Assembly (NCBI RefSeq): GCF_900168025.1
Contig: NZ_FUYN01000006.1
Coordinates: forward strand, 1 to 64,000
Direction: 5' to 3'
DNA from: Acetoanaerobium noterae
GTDB lineage: Bacteria > Bacillota > Clostridia > Peptostreptococcales > Filifactoraceae
Length of the DNA stretch: 64,000 bases
In this document: in pieces, positions 17,764 to 27,631 of the stretch
Layout: each line of letters begins with the position of its first letter
Numbering within the stretch: position 1 is the stretch's first letter
Translations under genes and position numbers: made by a program
The notes under the pieces: generated by a model
The model's database searches: none
What the model saw: the letters and a program-made list of their open reading frames with translations, nothing else
Told to the model about the DNA's origin: nothing

Positions 17764-18567
17764 TCAAATGTTTATCTCTTTTAGTCTTCTAAATAATATT
17801 TGGTATCTTTCTAAATCCTTGCCTTCTTTAGCAATAACTCCTGAATTGTAAAATTCAACCTTGCCGCTGCCTTGATTGAGGCTTTTTTTAGTTCTAAGAA
17901 TGTTTTGAAGATGCCTTATTGTCCCTTCGTTACCATCTATTATACTTATTTCTTTGGTCACAAGCTTTTGTATCATATCCTTAAAAAATATAAAGTGAGT
18001 GCACCCTAAAACCAATGTCTGGTAATCCTTTAAATTAATCTCCTTAAACTGATTCTCAAGATATTTAGTTATTCTTGTCTCATCAAAATCAAGTCTTTCC
18101 GCAAACTGAACCAATTCTTGAAGCTCCAGTAAATCCACTATACTTTCGCTATCTAAAGCACTTATGAGATTATGCAGCTTTTCTTCCTTTAAAGTAAGCT
18201 TAGTAGCTGTAACAAGCACCTTTTTGTTTTCTATATCAGTATACCTGACTGCTGGTTTTACTGCAGGCTCCATACCTATTATAGGGATATCATACTTTTT
18301 TCTTAAATCCTCTATTGCTACGCTAGTAGCCGTATTGCAAGCAACTACTATAGCCTTGACATTCTTGCTTACTATAAAATCCATAGCTTTAAAAACAAGC
18401 TCTCTTACCTCAGCTTTAGTTTTAATTCCATAGGGTTGATTTTCAGTATCCGCATAATATATATAGTCTTCAAGAGGCATCATTTCAAGAGCTTTGTGAA
18501 GCACCGTAAGTCCACCTATCCCAGAATCAAAAAAACCAATTTTATATCTCTCTTCCTTATTGCTCAT
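17764..18567 (-). CDS. murI: glutamate racemase
   Basis: This protein of about 267 residues interconverts L- and D-glutamate for peptidoglycan. The N-terminal GFFDSGIGGLTVL and the two catalytic cysteine motifs VACNTAT (about residue 77) and LGCTHF (near 190) are intact. Two ATGs are close together (18573 and 18567); AAGG sits only 3 nt from the first and 9 nt from the second, so the second is chosen. The gene follows the flavin-binding gene with no gap and overlaps the malic enzyme frame. Confidence 0.94.
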   Translation of the reverse strand: MSNKEERYKIGFFDSGIGGLTVLHKALEMMPLEDYIYYADTENQPYGIKTKAEVRELVFKAMDFIVSKNVKAIVVACNTATSVAIEDLRKKYDIPIIGMEPAVKPAVRYTDIENKKVLVTATKLTLKEEKLHNLISALDSESIVDLLELQELVQFAERLDFDETRITKYLENQFKEINLKDYQTLVLGCTHFIFFKDMIQKLVTKEISIIDGNEGTIRHLQNILRTKKSLNQGSGKVEFYNSGVIAKEGKDLERYQILFRRLKEINI

Positions 18568-18573
18568 TTTCAT

Positions 18574-19038
18574 CTACCTTCTAGCTTTTCCAGTAATTTT
18601 TTCTATATCTATTTTTACTACAGTTGTCTTATGCTTATCATTGGCTATATATTTCATCCCTGAATCCATAAAATCAGGTGAATATTTTTTTATCAGGCAC
18701 TCAAGAGCATGTAGCTTTTCCTCTTGCTCAATTATGCTAGCTCTTCCAAATACTATTACGCTCTCATATTCAGTTGAAAATTTTGAAGGCAGTACATTCG
18801 TATCTCCAACTACGCAAAATGAAACTTTTGAAGAAAAATTTATATTATCTAATTTATGTCCCTCGGTAGCCCCATGAATATAGATGCTCGAGTCCTCAAA
18901 AGCATAGCTTACGGGTACTACATATGGATATCCATCTTCCCCTATGGTAGCAAGGCTTCCATATTCAGCTTTTGTCAAAATCTCTTTCGCTTCCTCTATA
19001 GCTAGCTGTCTATCACTTCTTCTCATTTCTCTTTGCAT
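18574..19038 (-). CDS. pyridoxamine 5'-phosphate oxidase-like FMN-binding protein
   Basis: This 154-residue split-barrel flavoprotein resembles the NimA/nitroreductase-like PNPOx families. Typical segments are GSLATIGEDGYPYVVPVSYAFED near residue 30 and IYIHGATEGHKLDNI near residue 70. It likely binds FMN as a dimer; such proteins are linked to nitroimidazole tolerance or general redox roles, but the substrate here is unknown. It is the first gene of the operon with murI and malic enzyme; AAAGAGGTG precedes the start. Confidence 0.8.
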   Translation of the reverse strand: MQREMRRSDRQLAIEEAKEILTKAEYGSLATIGEDGYPYVVPVSYAFEDSSIYIHGATEGHKLDNINFSSKVSFCVVGDTNVLPSKFSTEYESVIVFGRASIIEQEEKLHALECLIKKYSPDFMDSGMKYIANDKHKTTVVKIDIEKITGKARR

Positions 19039-19135
19039 AATTCACACCTCTTTCTTTTTTCAAATCACTATATTATATTATACATGGTCTAATGATGAAT
19101 TCAAAGAATTTCGCATATCTATCTAAATAAATAGC

Positions 19136-19165
19136 TTGACCAGTCGATACTATATTATGTAAAAT
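19136..19165 (+). promoter_or_regulatory. possible promoter for degV-family gene
   Basis: TTGACC (19136-19141), an 18-nt spacer and TAAAAT (19160-19165). The -10 is weak. Confidence 0.35.
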
Positions 19166-19230
19166 TTCTATTATAGACTAAGAAAATAGTCCTAGTCTAG
19201 GTAACCATAATAATATTAAGTGAGGTAAAA

Positions 19231-20061
19231 ATGAAAATAGTTGCAGATAGTAGTTGTGATTTAACCGCTGAGCTAAAAAAAGAGCTCGATGTCACTTTAG
19301 TTCCGCTTACCATAAGAGTAGGAGAAAAAAATTTTAGGGACGACGAAACCCTAAACCTTGATGAAATGATGAGAGCTATAAAAGCTCACGATAAAGCAGC
19401 TCAATCTGCTTGCCCTTCCCCTCAGGATTTTATTGATGCCTTTGGTGAAGCTAAATCTGTATTTGTAGTAACTATGACAGCCGCTCTAAGTGGGACTTAC
19501 AATTCTGCAATGAAAGCAAAAGAATTATTCCAAGAAGAAACTGAAAACAGCTTTGTACATATTTTTAACTCAAAAGGCTCGTCAGTCAAAGAAACTATGA
19601 TAGCCGTTAAGCTAAAAGAGCTTATCGATATGAAGCTTACAGAATCAGATATAGTAGAAAAAACTGAACATTATATCGAAAACATGAAATATATATTCCA
19701 GCTAGGAAGTCTTGATACTATGATAAAAAACGGCAGGGTATCTAAGCTAAAAGGTATGATTGCAAATGTCCTAAATATCCGTCCTATACTATGCTCTAGT
19801 CCTGAAGGCGAAGTTGAGCTTATCGAAAATGTGAGAAGTGAGAAAAAATCTCTTCGTAGACTTGTAGAATTAATCGGAGAAATGGGCGACAATTTTGAAG
19901 ATAAAATTCTGGGAATATCACATTGTTATGCCAGTGAAAAAGCAGAATATCTAAAGAAAGAAATAGAATCACGCTACCCTTTCAAAAAAGTATTTATAGT
20001 CCCTATGGCTGGGCTTAGCAGTCTTTACACGAATGAAGGAGGCATCACAATAGCCTTTTAA
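19231..20061 (+). CDS. DegV family fatty-acid-binding protein
   Basis: This 276-residue protein has the DegV/FakB fold. It opens with KIVADSSCDLTAEL, has the TMTAALSGTYNSA loop near residue 85 and the RPILCSSPEGEVELIENVRS segment near 190. Family members bind a fatty acid and present it to the kinase FakA for phospholipid synthesis; no fakA is in the window. It is cytosolic. A ribosome site (GTGAGGT) precedes the ATG. Confidence 0.87.
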   Translation: MKIVADSSCDLTAELKKELDVTLVPLTIRVGEKNFRDDETLNLDEMMRAIKAHDKAAQSACPSPQDFIDAFGEAKSVFVVTMTAALSGTYNSAMKAKELFQEETENSFVHIFNSKGSSVKETMIAVKLKELIDMKLTESDIVEKTEHYIENMKYIFQLGSLDTMIKNGRVSKLKGMIANVLNIRPILCSSPEGEVELIENVRSEKKSLRRLVELIGEMGDNFEDKILGISHCYASEKAEYLKKEIESRYPFKKVFIVPMAGLSSLYTNEGGITIAF

Positions 20062-20078
20062 TTTTATAATAAATATAC

Positions 20079-20109
20079 TTGACTCTCACCTTACGTTATC
20101 CTTTATAGT
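20079..20109 (+). promoter_or_regulatory. MerR-type promoter with 19-nt spacer
   Basis: TTGACT (20079-20084), a 19-nt spacer (20085-20103) and TATAGT (20104-20109). The overlong spacer and the CTCACCTTACGTTA core are the hallmark of promoters remodelled by MerR-family activators, implying autoregulation of the gene at 20130. Confidence 0.75.
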
Positions 20110-20129
20110 GAAATCAAGGAGGCGATATA

Positions 20130-20858
20130 GTGCTTAAAATAAAAGAATTGTCTGAGCTTGTAGGTATAAGTGTGCGCACACTTCATCATTATGACAGCAT
20201 AGGACTTTTATGTCCCGAAAAAACTGAAGCCGGCTACAGAATATATTCTGATAAAGATATCGACTGCCTCCAGCAGATATTGTTTTTTAAAGAATTAGGT
20301 TTTTCCCTTAAAGAAATAAAAAATATTATTTCAGATCCTAGTTTTAATAAGGAAGAAGCCTTGCTTACTCACAAAAAAATGTTGCTTGATAAACAAGCTC
20401 ATATAAGTAAGCTAGTAGAAACAATTGATAAAACTATTAGGTATCAAAAAGGAGAGATAGCAATGACAGATAAAGAAAAATTCGAGGGCTTTGATTTTTC
20501 TCAAGGCGATTTGTACGAAAAGGAAGCTAGGGAAAAATGGGGCGATAAAGCAGTAGATGACTCAAAAGCCAAAATTAAAGGTAACGAAGCAGAGCTAGGT
20601 GAGAAAATGAACGCTATATATAGAAATCTAGCATCTCTAAGACATCTGTCTCCAGAGTCAAACGAAGCTCAAGCTGCCATAGAGCAGTGGTTTTATTTTC
20701 TCAATGATATGGGTTCATACTCACTAGAGGCTTTGGAAGGACTAGGCGAAATGTATGTAGCTGATGAGAGGTTCACAAAAAATATCGATAAATTCGGAGA
20801 AGGTCTTGCACTTTTTATGAGAGATGCTATGAAAATTTATTCTCATAAAAAGAAATAA
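20130..20858 (+). CDS. MerR family regulator with TipAS effector domain
   Basis: This 242-residue protein has a MerR winged helix at residues 1-70 ([21 protein letters not shown]), a coiled coil (about 75-115) and a C-terminal TipAS-type domain (about 120-240) that in relatives binds thiopeptide or other hydrophobic ligands. It resembles TipA-L/Mta-type multidrug regulators. The start is a GTG with AAGGAGGCG upstream. The promoter in front of it has the 19-nt spacer these proteins act on. No drug transporter gene is adjacent; a strong terminator follows. Confidence 0.86.
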   Translation: MLKIKELSELVGISVRTLHHYDSIGLLCPEKTEAGYRIYSDKDIDCLQQILFFKELGFSLKEIKNIISDPSFNKEEALLTHKKMLLDKQAHISKLVETIDKTIRYQKGEIAMTDKEKFEGFDFSQGDLYEKEAREKWGDKAVDDSKAKIKGNEAELGEKMNAIYRNLASLRHLSPESNEAQAAIEQWFYFLNDMGSYSLEALEGLGEMYVADERFTKNIDKFGEGLALFMRDAMKIYSHKKK

Positions 20859-20935
20859 ACCTATTAATGAAATAAAAGATTGCAAATTACGACAGAAAAC
20901 TTTGAAATTTAAATGATCTTGATTAACCATAATTA

Positions 20936-20972
20936 TTAAAGGGCAGCTATATAGCCACCCTTTAATTTTTTT
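20936..20972 (+). terminator. intrinsic terminator
   Basis: TTAAAGGG-CA-GCTAT pairs with ATAGC-CA-CCCTTTAA, followed by a seven-T run. Confidence 0.8.
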
Positions 20973-21026
20973 GCAGTAGAATTTTAGATTCAAAAAATTT
21001 AATAATCTATCCCTCAATTGAGAGAA

Positions 21027-22883
21027 TTAATTCTTTAGTATTATCTCATTACCTTCTATTACGATTTTATTTATAGCGTTTATATCCACTGGCTCCATAA
21101 ATGTCCACACATAAGTAGCTTTTGTTTTGCTAGACATATTTGATCCGCCATTTAAAAAAATCTCGCTTCCTGACTTGTCAAAAACCTTTAAATTTACATA
21201 TCCATTATTAGGATTTTTACCGTTGAGATTAAGCTCAATAGATATAGGAGAAATAGAAAGAGATTCAACTATAGATTCTTCATCATCTATTTTAATTTTT
21301 TCATCAAGCTTAATTTTCTTGTTTGTAACTTTATAATTTGCATTAAATGGTATCTTCCATACTCCTTGAGTTTTGTTTAGCTCTTTAGAATACCATCCCG
21401 ATAAATCATACTGTTTTAGCTCTTCTGGTGTAGAAATATCATATACATAATAACCATAAGAGCTATCTTGATTCGAGGCGCTTTCAAAAATATTGTAGAT
21501 AGGGTTTATATCAGTCTGACTCGAGCCCTTACCCTGTACTTTTTGTGATAAGGTAGGCCCGAAGGATTGTCTTTGATTAATAAATCTTGTCACGATATGG
21601 AGCTTTCCATCTACAAAAGCAATATTATCTATAAATACTCCATCCAAATCCTCAAACATTTGCCTATCTAAACCTCGTGGCTGAAGCTTATGGCTAGGTA
21701 TGTTATTCTCATATTCTGTCTGGTACATATCATCTTTATTTTCTTTAGCCCATTTTATTTCCTCTGAGTTGTCGACTATAGTCTGCTTGTAATTTGCAGT
21801 GCTCTCAGTATATAGCTTATATAAATCTAGCTTACTTTTAGATAGATTATCTAAAGATACTGGATTTAGTTCTTCTATTATATTTTCGATTACTATTTCT
21901 CCAGTTTCACCAGCAATTTTATCATTTTCTGACATTACTACAAACAACCGAGGTTTTTTTCCAAAATCCTCATTCTCACTGTTAACAACTCTCCACGACA
22001 TACCACTTCCACTGTTTTCTACTCCAATATTTTGATTAAACCAAACGAATTTAGGTCTATTTATTTTTATTTGAAATTGTTCAAAGGCTATATTATTTCC
22101 TTTAAACGCTCTCCCATTTGTATTTTCAAAATCAATTACAAAATAGGCGTTTTTTTCATCTCCAGCCATTGAAACTAAGGTGGCTTTTATACCATTTAGC
22201 TGAGCACTTCGCTGAGGATGTGTACTGCTTTCCTCCAAATACTGGCTTTTATTATCAAACAAATCCTTAAAGGCTTCATTTTTATCTAATGCATATACAG
22301 AGGTCGTAAGCACAGCCATCGTTAACAATCCAGTTATAATTGACTTTTTATTAAAGATATTTACTTTCCTGTACTTAGCAGTTGATATACTATATCTATC
22401 TCTTGTTTCCATGGATTTTTCGTCATAAAATTGCTCTATCCATACAGCATCACAGGCTTTTGCAATTTGCTTGGATGCCAGGTTATCCTCTCTTATAGTT
22501 ATAACAACTTCATCAAACCCACGCTTACTCGCTTCTATAAGTACTAGCTTTAGAATTTGCTTGCCATAGCCTCTTCCTCTATATCTAGGTGCAATATCAT
22601 AGCCTATGTGACCTGCTTCAAAAACTTCCTCATGCCTCACCCTAGCTACCCCTACTACTTCATCCTCATCCACTAGCCAAAATGTAGACGTCGCAACCCA
22701 GTCTCCGATATTGATGCCCTTTGATGCCTCGTCTAAAGAGCTTAAATATAAATCAAAATCCTCAAGTGCTTTTTCATATATTCCAAAATAGTGACTGTCA
22801 TTTACTTCCTTGTATGAATTTACATAGGTTTTAAAAGTACTTTCATATATTTTATTAGGCGGTGCTAGAAATATTTTTCCCAT
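21027..22883 (-). CDS. GNAT acetyltransferase-TM-DUF4179-like fusion protein
   Basis: This 618-residue two-part protein reads in one unbroken frame. Residues 1-170 form a GNAT N-acetyltransferase with the acetyl-CoA loop RYRGRGYGKQIL (100-111) and typical beta-4/alpha-3 sequence before it. A membrane segment follows (about 181-198, SIITGLLTMAVLTTSVYA). Residues 200-618 resemble the extracytoplasmic DUF4179/DUF5643-type domains usually found behind anti-sigma-factor N-termini, with QLNGIKATLVSMAGDEKNAYFVIDFEN and a C-terminal NKIVIEGNEIILKN strand. The layout puts an acetyltransferase inside the cell where an anti-sigma domain would normally be. No sigma factor is adjacent. AAAGGGGG precedes the ATG. 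The role is unknown. Confidence 0.75.
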   Translation of the reverse strand: MGKIFLAPPNKIYESTFKTYVNSYKEVNDSHYFGIYEKALEDFDLYLSSLDEASKGINIGDWVATSTFWLVDEDEVVGVARVRHEEVFEAGHIGYDIAPRYRGRGYGKQILKLVLIEASKRGFDEVVITIREDNLASKQIAKACDAVWIEQFYDEKSMETRDRYSISTAKYRKVNIFNKKSIITGLLTMAVLTTSVYALDKNEAFKDLFDNKSQYLEESSTHPQRSAQLNGIKATLVSMAGDEKNAYFVIDFENTNGRAFKGNNIAFEQFQIKINRPKFVWFNQNIGVENSGSGMSWRVVNSENEDFGKKPRLFVVMSENDKIAGETGEIVIENIIEELNPVSLDNLSKSKLDLYKLYTESTANYKQTIVDNSEEIKWAKENKDDMYQTEYENNIPSHKLQPRGLDRQMFEDLDGVFIDNIAFVDGKLHIVTRFINQRQSFGPTLSQKVQGKGSSQTDINPIYNIFESASNQDSSYGYYVYDISTPEELKQYDLSGWYSKELNKTQGVWKIPFNANYKVTNKKIKLDEKIKIDDEESIVESLSISPISIELNLNGKNPNNGYVNLKVFDKSGSEIFLNGGSNMSSKTKATYVWTFMEPVDINAINKIVIEGNEIILKN

Positions 22884-23001
22884 ATTTATCCCCCTTTGGA
22901 TTCATATATCTTTAAGTATAGTTTAGATTATTTGGTAATAAATTACAAAACTAAAACAAATAATCCTCTCATACTCTCCTTGTTTGGTTTTAAGACCTTG
23001 C

Positions 23002-23030
23002 TTGTTAAAGAGAAATATTTATGTGATAAT
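23002..23030 (+). promoter_or_regulatory. promoter for glutaredoxin-like gene
   Basis: TTGTTA (23002-23007), a 17-nt spacer and GATAAT (23025-23030), 30 nt upstream of the ATG. Confidence 0.55.
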
Positions 23031-23059
23031 AGAAAAAATACTAAATTCAGGAGGAAATC

Positions 23060-23323
23060 ATGAAGAAAATTATTGTATTTGGAAGTAAGCATTGCCCAGA
23101 TTGTCAGCCTATGCAGGATTATTTAAAGGAAAATAATATAGATTTTATATACCTTGATATCACTGAAAATATGTTCTATCTAAAAACCTTTCTAAAGCTT
23201 AGAGATACAAGAGAAGAATTTGCTGAGATAAAAGCTAAAGGACTAGTTGGAATTCCTTGCGTAAATGTAAATGATGGAGAAGCACTTTATTTTGAAAAGC
23301 CTTCTATAGAGTCGTTAGTATAA
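23060..23323 (+). CDS. glutaredoxin-like thiol-disulfide protein
   Basis: This 87-residue thioredoxin-fold protein has a CPDC active site at Cys12-Cys15 and the cis-proline segment VGIPCV. The FLKLRDTREEF segment is typical of small glutaredoxin-related proteins of clostridia. It likely reduces disulfides in the cytosol; the electron donor is unknown. CAGGAGGAAA precedes the ATG. The pyridoxal kinase gene follows 31 nt later and is probably co-transcribed. Confidence 0.87.
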   Translation: MKKIIVFGSKHCPDCQPMQDYLKENNIDFIYLDITENMFYLKTFLKLRDTREEFAEIKAKGLVGIPCVNVNDGEALYFEKPSIESLV

Positions 23324-23354
23324 GAAAATTTCATATAAGCTCAAGGAGAAAAAG

Positions 23355-24182
23355 ATGAAAAGCAAAAATATTCTACTTATTAATGACCTTCCAGGCTATG
23401 GTAAGGTAGCGCTTTCAGCTATGCTCCCTATATTGTCTAAGATGGGTTATAGTCTTTATAATCTTCCTACTGCACTGGTGTCCAATACTCTTGATTATGG
23501 GAAGTTTGAAATTTTAGATACTACTTCTTATATGGAAAATACCATTAAAGTTTGGAATGAATTAGAGTTTCAATTTGACTGTATATCTACTGGATTTATT
23601 CTATCTAGTAAGCAAGTAGATATAATAACTAGTTATATTAAGTCGCAAAACAACCCAAATCTTCTTGTTGTAGTTGATCCTATTATGGGTGACGATGGAA
23701 AGCTCTACAATGGAATAACTCAAGAAACTGTTGCTCATATGAAAGAGCTCTCTAGCTACGCTGATATTTTGATTCCAAACTACACAGAAGCAGCTTTTAT
23801 AGCAGGTTTATTTACAGATAAACCCAGCTTAACAAAATCTGAGATTAATGCTTTAATCGATAAGCTTGTATCCCAAGGTTCAAAATCTGTAGTAATAACA
23901 AGTATTATTGAAAAAGATTCAAACAATCACTTCGTTTGTGGCTATGATGACAAATCAAAAACTTACTTTTATCTGCCTTATGACTATATTCCAGTGAGAT
24001 TTCCTGGAACTGGCGATATATTTTCTGCTGTAATGGTAGGAGAACTTTTAAAAGAAACCTCATTAGAGCTAAGCGTTAAAAAAGCAATGGATATAGTCGC
24101 TAGGCTGATAGAAAAGAATAAAAATAGCCAAGATAAGTTCAAAGGAATATTTATAGAAAAAGATTTAGACAGTATTTTATAA
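23355..24182 (+). CDS. pyridoxal/pyridoxine kinase
   Basis: This 275-residue ribokinase-fold kinase of the pyridoxal kinase branch begins with NDLPGYGKVALSAMLPIL; it has the VVVDPIMGDDGKLY segment near 115 and the GTGD anion hole with catalytic Asp221. It phosphorylates pyridoxal or pyridoxine to supply PLP. AAGGAGA precedes the ATG. A hydroxymethylpyrimidine kinase activity is possible in related proteins, but the N-terminal motif favours PdxY/PdxK. Confidence 0.87.
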   Translation: MKSKNILLINDLPGYGKVALSAMLPILSKMGYSLYNLPTALVSNTLDYGKFEILDTTSYMENTIKVWNELEFQFDCISTGFILSSKQVDIITSYIKSQNNPNLLVVVDPIMGDDGKLYNGITQETVAHMKELSSYADILIPNYTEAAFIAGLFTDKPSLTKSEINALIDKLVSQGSKSVVITSIIEKDSNNHFVCGYDDKSKTYFYLPYDYIPVRFPGTGDIFSAVMVGELLKETSLELSVKKAMDIVARLIEKNKNSQDKFKGIFIEKDLDSIL

Positions 24183-24187
24183 ATCGC

Positions 24188-24222
24188 AAAAAAAATGACA
24201 GGATAGCTTCCTGTCATTTTTT
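24188..24222. terminator. bidirectional terminator
   Basis: AAAAATGACAGGA/TCCTGTCATTTTT with a short loop, flanked by A and T runs; it serves the kinase gene and the convergent ribose operon. Confidence 0.88.
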
Positions 24223-24259
24223 ATTTAAGGTGTCTTAACAATGCATTAGAAGGTATAAA

Positions 24260-25183
24260 TTATTCTGTTACTAGTTGTAAGTCAACTGGAACAAAGTCTT
24301 CTACGCTTTCACCATCTAGTATTTTCTTAGCAGTTTCAACGCCTAGCTCTCCGATTAATGAAGGCTGCTGAGCTACTGTAGCACTCATTTTACCTTCTTT
24401 AACAGCTGCAACAGCATCGTCTGTAGCATCAAATCCAACAATTATTATCTCTCTTCCAGATGCTTCGATTGCTTTTTGAGCTCCTAATGCCATTTCATCA
24501 TTGTGAGCAAAAACTGCATCTATTTCTGGTTGAGCTTGAAGAATGTTTTCCATAACTGATAGACCTTGAGTTCTGTCAAAATCAGCAACTTGCTTAGCAA
24601 CTACTTCGATTTCAGTTCCCGCTATAGCATCGTTAAAGCCTTGTCCACGATCTCTAGCTGCAGAGGTTCCTGCGATTCCTTCTAATTCTACTACTTTACC
24701 TTTTCCACCAAGAAGTGAAACAATGTGCTCTCCAGCCATAACTCCACCTGCTACGTTATCAGAAGCGATATGTGATACAACTTCGCCTTGATTAGCTCCA
24801 CGGTCAAGTGTAACTACTGGAACATTTTTGTTGTTTGCTGCGATTATAGCATTTCCTACAGCATCTGAGTCTGTCGGGTTGATTAAGATAAGAGAAACGC
24901 CTTGAGTTAATAAATCTTCAACGTTAGCAAGTTCTTGCGCTGGGTCGTTTTGAGAATCAAGCACTACAAGCTCCATACCCATATCCTTAGCTTTTTGCTC
25001 TGCTCCTTCTTTTAATGAAACAAAGAAAGGATTGTTAAGAGTAGATACTACCAAACCAATTTTTGCTGCTCCTGCTGCTTCTTCTGCAGCTGGTTCCTCT
25101 GTTGCTGCAGGCTGACTTTGGCAAGCTGTAAGGTTAAAAACTAAAGCTGCCAGTAACACAAATGATAAAACTAACTTTTTCAT
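24260..25183 (-). CDS. rbsB: ribose ABC transporter substrate-binding lipoprotein
   Basis: This 307-residue periplasmic-binding-fold lipoprotein has a signal peptide and lipobox ending at Cys21 (FNLTAC), an Ala/Glu-rich linker, and a sugar-binding type I fold with [21 protein letters not shown] and [19 protein letters not shown]. It delivers ribose to RbsAC outside the membrane. AGAGGAGGG precedes the ATG. It is the last gene of the rbsRKDACB operon. Confidence 0.95.
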   Translation of the reverse strand: MKKLVLSFVLLAALVFNLTACQSQPAATEEPAAEEAAGAAKIGLVVSTLNNPFFVSLKEGAEQKAKDMGMELVVLDSQNDPAQELANVEDLLTQGVSLILINPTDSDAVGNAIIAANNKNVPVVTLDRGANQGEVVSHIASDNVAGGVMAGEHIVSLLGGKGKVVELEGIAGTSAARDRGQGFNDAIAGTEIEVVAKQVADFDRTQGLSVMENILQAQPEIDAVFAHNDEMALGAQKAIEASGREIIIVGFDATDDAVAAVKEGKMSATVAQQPSLIGELGVETAKKILDGESVEDFVPVDLQLVTE

Positions 25184-25206
25184 TGTTACCCTCCTCTTAA
25201 AATATA

Positions 25207-26139
25207 CTATTTGTTTTTTCTATCTAACAACACTGCGAGTAAAATAACGGACCCTTTAGCAAGCATTTGGAAATACGAGCTTACATCCATTAAGTTTAAC
25301 GCATTGTTTAAGACCCCTATAATAAGTGCTCCTATCATTGTTCCAACAATAGTTCCAGTTCCTCCAGCTAATGAAGTACCACCTAGTACTACTGCTGCAA
25401 TAGCATCTAGCTCATATCCGCTTCCTGCTGTAGGCTGAGCCGAAGATAGTCTTGATGTTATTATGATTCCTGCAAGAGCTGCCATCATACCACTTATTGC
25501 ATATACAAATATCTTAACTTTGTCTGTACTTATTCCTGATAGCTTAGTTGCTTCTTCATTACCACCTAGGGCATATACGTATCTTCCAATTTTCGTCTGA
25601 GTCAAAACAAATAAAGCTACTAAAAAAGTTACAATGATTACTATTATAGGAACTGGTATGCCAAGCACATACCCATTTCCAAACCAAGCAAATAGCTTAG
25701 AATTTGCTTCAAAACCTGTGCCTATTGGCTTTCCATCAGTAAACACCAATGTAGCTCCACGTAACATGGTCATGGTTGCAAGGGTTACTATAAATGGCTG
25801 TAGCTTTCCTTTAGATATAAGCACTCCATTTAAAGCACCAACCACTAATCCAACTATCAAAGCTACAGGTATTGCTATAATAGAATCTACTCCACTTGCT
25901 AGCATCATAGCTGCAACTGCTCCAGAAAATCCTAAAATCGAGCCTACGGATAAATCTATTCCTCCTGTTAGTATTACAAAGGTCATACCTGTTGCAATAA
26001 CAGCATTAATTGAGGTTTGTCTTAGAATGTTGAGTATATTCGAAGTTGTCATAAATCTGCTATTTATAAATGCTACTATAACTGAAAACACTATAAGTCC
26101 AATCAAGGACTGAAACTTAGATATATCTATTTTTTTCAT
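25207..26139 (-). CDS. rbsC: ribose ABC transporter permease
   Basis: This 310-residue membrane protein of the BPD_transp_2 family has about 8-10 helices. Signature segments are [17 protein letters not shown] near residue 60 and the conserved EATKLSGI cytoplasmic loop near 215, which contacts the ATPase. It forms the ribose channel with RbsA. AGGAGTG at the end of rbsA serves as ribosome site; the two genes are 3 nt apart. Confidence 0.95.
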   Translation of the reverse strand: MKKIDISKFQSLIGLIVFSVIVAFINSRFMTTSNILNILRQTSINAVIATGMTFVILTGGIDLSVGSILGFSGAVAAMMLASGVDSIIAIPVALIVGLVVGALNGVLISKGKLQPFIVTLATMTMLRGATLVFTDGKPIGTGFEANSKLFAWFGNGYVLGIPVPIIVIIVTFLVALFVLTQTKIGRYVYALGGNEEATKLSGISTDKVKIFVYAISGMMAALAGIIITSRLSSAQPTAGSGYELDAIAAVVLGGTSLAGGTGTIVGTMIGALIIGVLNNALNLMDVSSYFQMLAKGSVILLAVLLDRKNK

Positions 26140-26142
26140 AAA

Positions 26143-27630
26143 TCACACTCCTGCTCCTATAGCTAGTCTCATAATTTCATTAGAGTTAGCTTTGTCTCTG
26201 CTGAGTACCCCAGCAATTTTACCTTCGCTCATGACCATAATTCTATCGCACACACCCAGTAGCTCAGGTATCTCAGAAGAAATCATAAGGATTCCCAGTC
26301 CATTTCTTTTAAATTCATTCATGAGTTCATAAATTTCTTTTTTTGCGCCTACATCTACTCCTCTAGTAGGCTCATCCATAATAAGTATCTTTGGCTGAGT
26401 TGATAGAGATTTCGCAATAGATACTTTCTGCTGGTTTCCTCCGCTGAGTAGCTTTACGCTCTGGTCTAAGGATGGAGTTTTTATTCTCATAGCATCCTTA
26501 TAGTGAAGAACACTTTCTTTTTCCTGTTTTTTGTTTATAAGCTGACCTTTTGAAAAGCGTCCTAGAGATGAAATAGTGACATTCTTTGCAACTGACATGC
26601 CTAAAACTAGCCCTTCTTTTTTTCTATCCTCAGAAACATACACTATGCCTTGGCTTAGTGCTTGTTTTTCGTTTTTGGCTTCAAACTTTACACCATCTAG
26701 CATAATATCTTTTATTTCACATTTGATGCTTCCATATATGGATTTTGCAAGCTCGGTTCTGCCTGCCCCCATAAGTCCTGCAACACCTAATATTTCACCT
26801 TTCTTAACCACAAAGCTAATATCAGATACAAATTCATTTTTAATATTTTTAACTTCCATCAAGGTTTCATCGCTCAGTGGAGCTATATATGGATATTGTT
26901 CTTCTAGCTTTCTTCCTACCATTTTTTCAATGAGGATGGTTTCATCCATCTCAGATACTGGCATCTCATCTATAAACTGTCCATCTCTCAAAATAGTAAT
27001 ATCATCACAAATCTGAAATATCTCAGGAAGACGATGAGAAATATAAACTACACTCTTACCTTCACTAACTAGTTCTTTTATAACTTTGAACAAACTCTCT
27101 GCCTCAGAATCCGTAAGTGCATCTGTTGGCTCGTCCATAATTATTATTTGTGCATCGAAAGATAGAGCTTTGGCTATTTCAACCATCTGCTTTTGTCCTA
27201 TGCTCAGTGAACCAACTTTGGTCTTTGGATTAATATCCATGCCTAGCTTATCTAAGAGCCTTCTGGATTCATCATGAAGATTCTTCCATGATATTCTTCC
27301 TCCACTTGATGGATATCTTCCCATAAATATATTTTCTGCAACAGACATTTCCTCTATCAAGTTAAGCTCTTGGTGAATTATCGCTATACCTTTTTGCATG
27401 GCATCCTTTGGGTTTGCTACTTCCAAGGGAGCATTATTATAATAAAGCTCTCCTGAAGTTTTTTTATAGACTCCTGATAAAATCTTCATAAGAGTAGATT
27501 TTCCTGCTCCGTTTTCACCCAGAAGTGCCATAACCTTTCCTTTGTAGACATTTAGATTTACATTATCCAAAGCCTTTACCCCAGGAAATTCCTTTGTTAT
27601 ATTTTCCATTCTCAGTATTACTTCTCTCAT
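26143..27630 (-). CDS. rbsA: ribose ABC transporter ATP-binding protein
   Basis: This 495-residue ATPase has two fused ABC domains. The first has Walker A GENGAGKSTLMK, the signature LSIGQKQMVEIAKAL and Walker B IIMDEPT; the second has the degenerate Walker A GLMGAGRTELAK normal for RbsA/MglA and the signature LSGGNQQKVSIAKSL. It energises ribose uptake. The frame opens with a TTG at 27645 inside rbsD, but the ATG at 27630 has GAAGGTGA at proper distance and is preferred; it lies 2 nt past the rbsD stop. Confidence 0.95.
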   Translation of the reverse strand: MREVILRMENITKEFPGVKALDNVNLNVYKGKVMALLGENGAGKSTLMKILSGVYKKTSGELYYNNAPLEVANPKDAMQKGIAIIHQELNLIEEMSVAENIFMGRYPSSGGRISWKNLHDESRRLLDKLGMDINPKTKVGSLSIGQKQMVEIAKALSFDAQIIIMDEPTDALTDSEAESLFKVIKELVSEGKSVVYISHRLPEIFQICDDITILRDGQFIDEMPVSEMDETILIEKMVGRKLEEQYPYIAPLSDETLMEVKNIKNEFVSDISFVVKKGEILGVAGLMGAGRTELAKSIYGSIKCEIKDIMLDGVKFEAKNEKQALSQGIVYVSEDRKKEGLVLGMSVAKNVTISSLGRFSKGQLINKKQEKESVLHYKDAMRIKTPSLDQSVKLLSGGNQQKVSIAKSLSTQPKILIMDEPTRGVDVGAKKEIYELMNEFKRNGLGILMISSEIPELLGVCDRIMVMSEGKIAGVLSRDKANSNEIMRLAIGAGV

Positions 27631-27631
27631 G

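Noticed and set aside
25634-26113. 159-codon open frame antisense to rbsC
   Set aside because: Shadow of a well-supported permease gene; no recognisable domain and no ribosome site.
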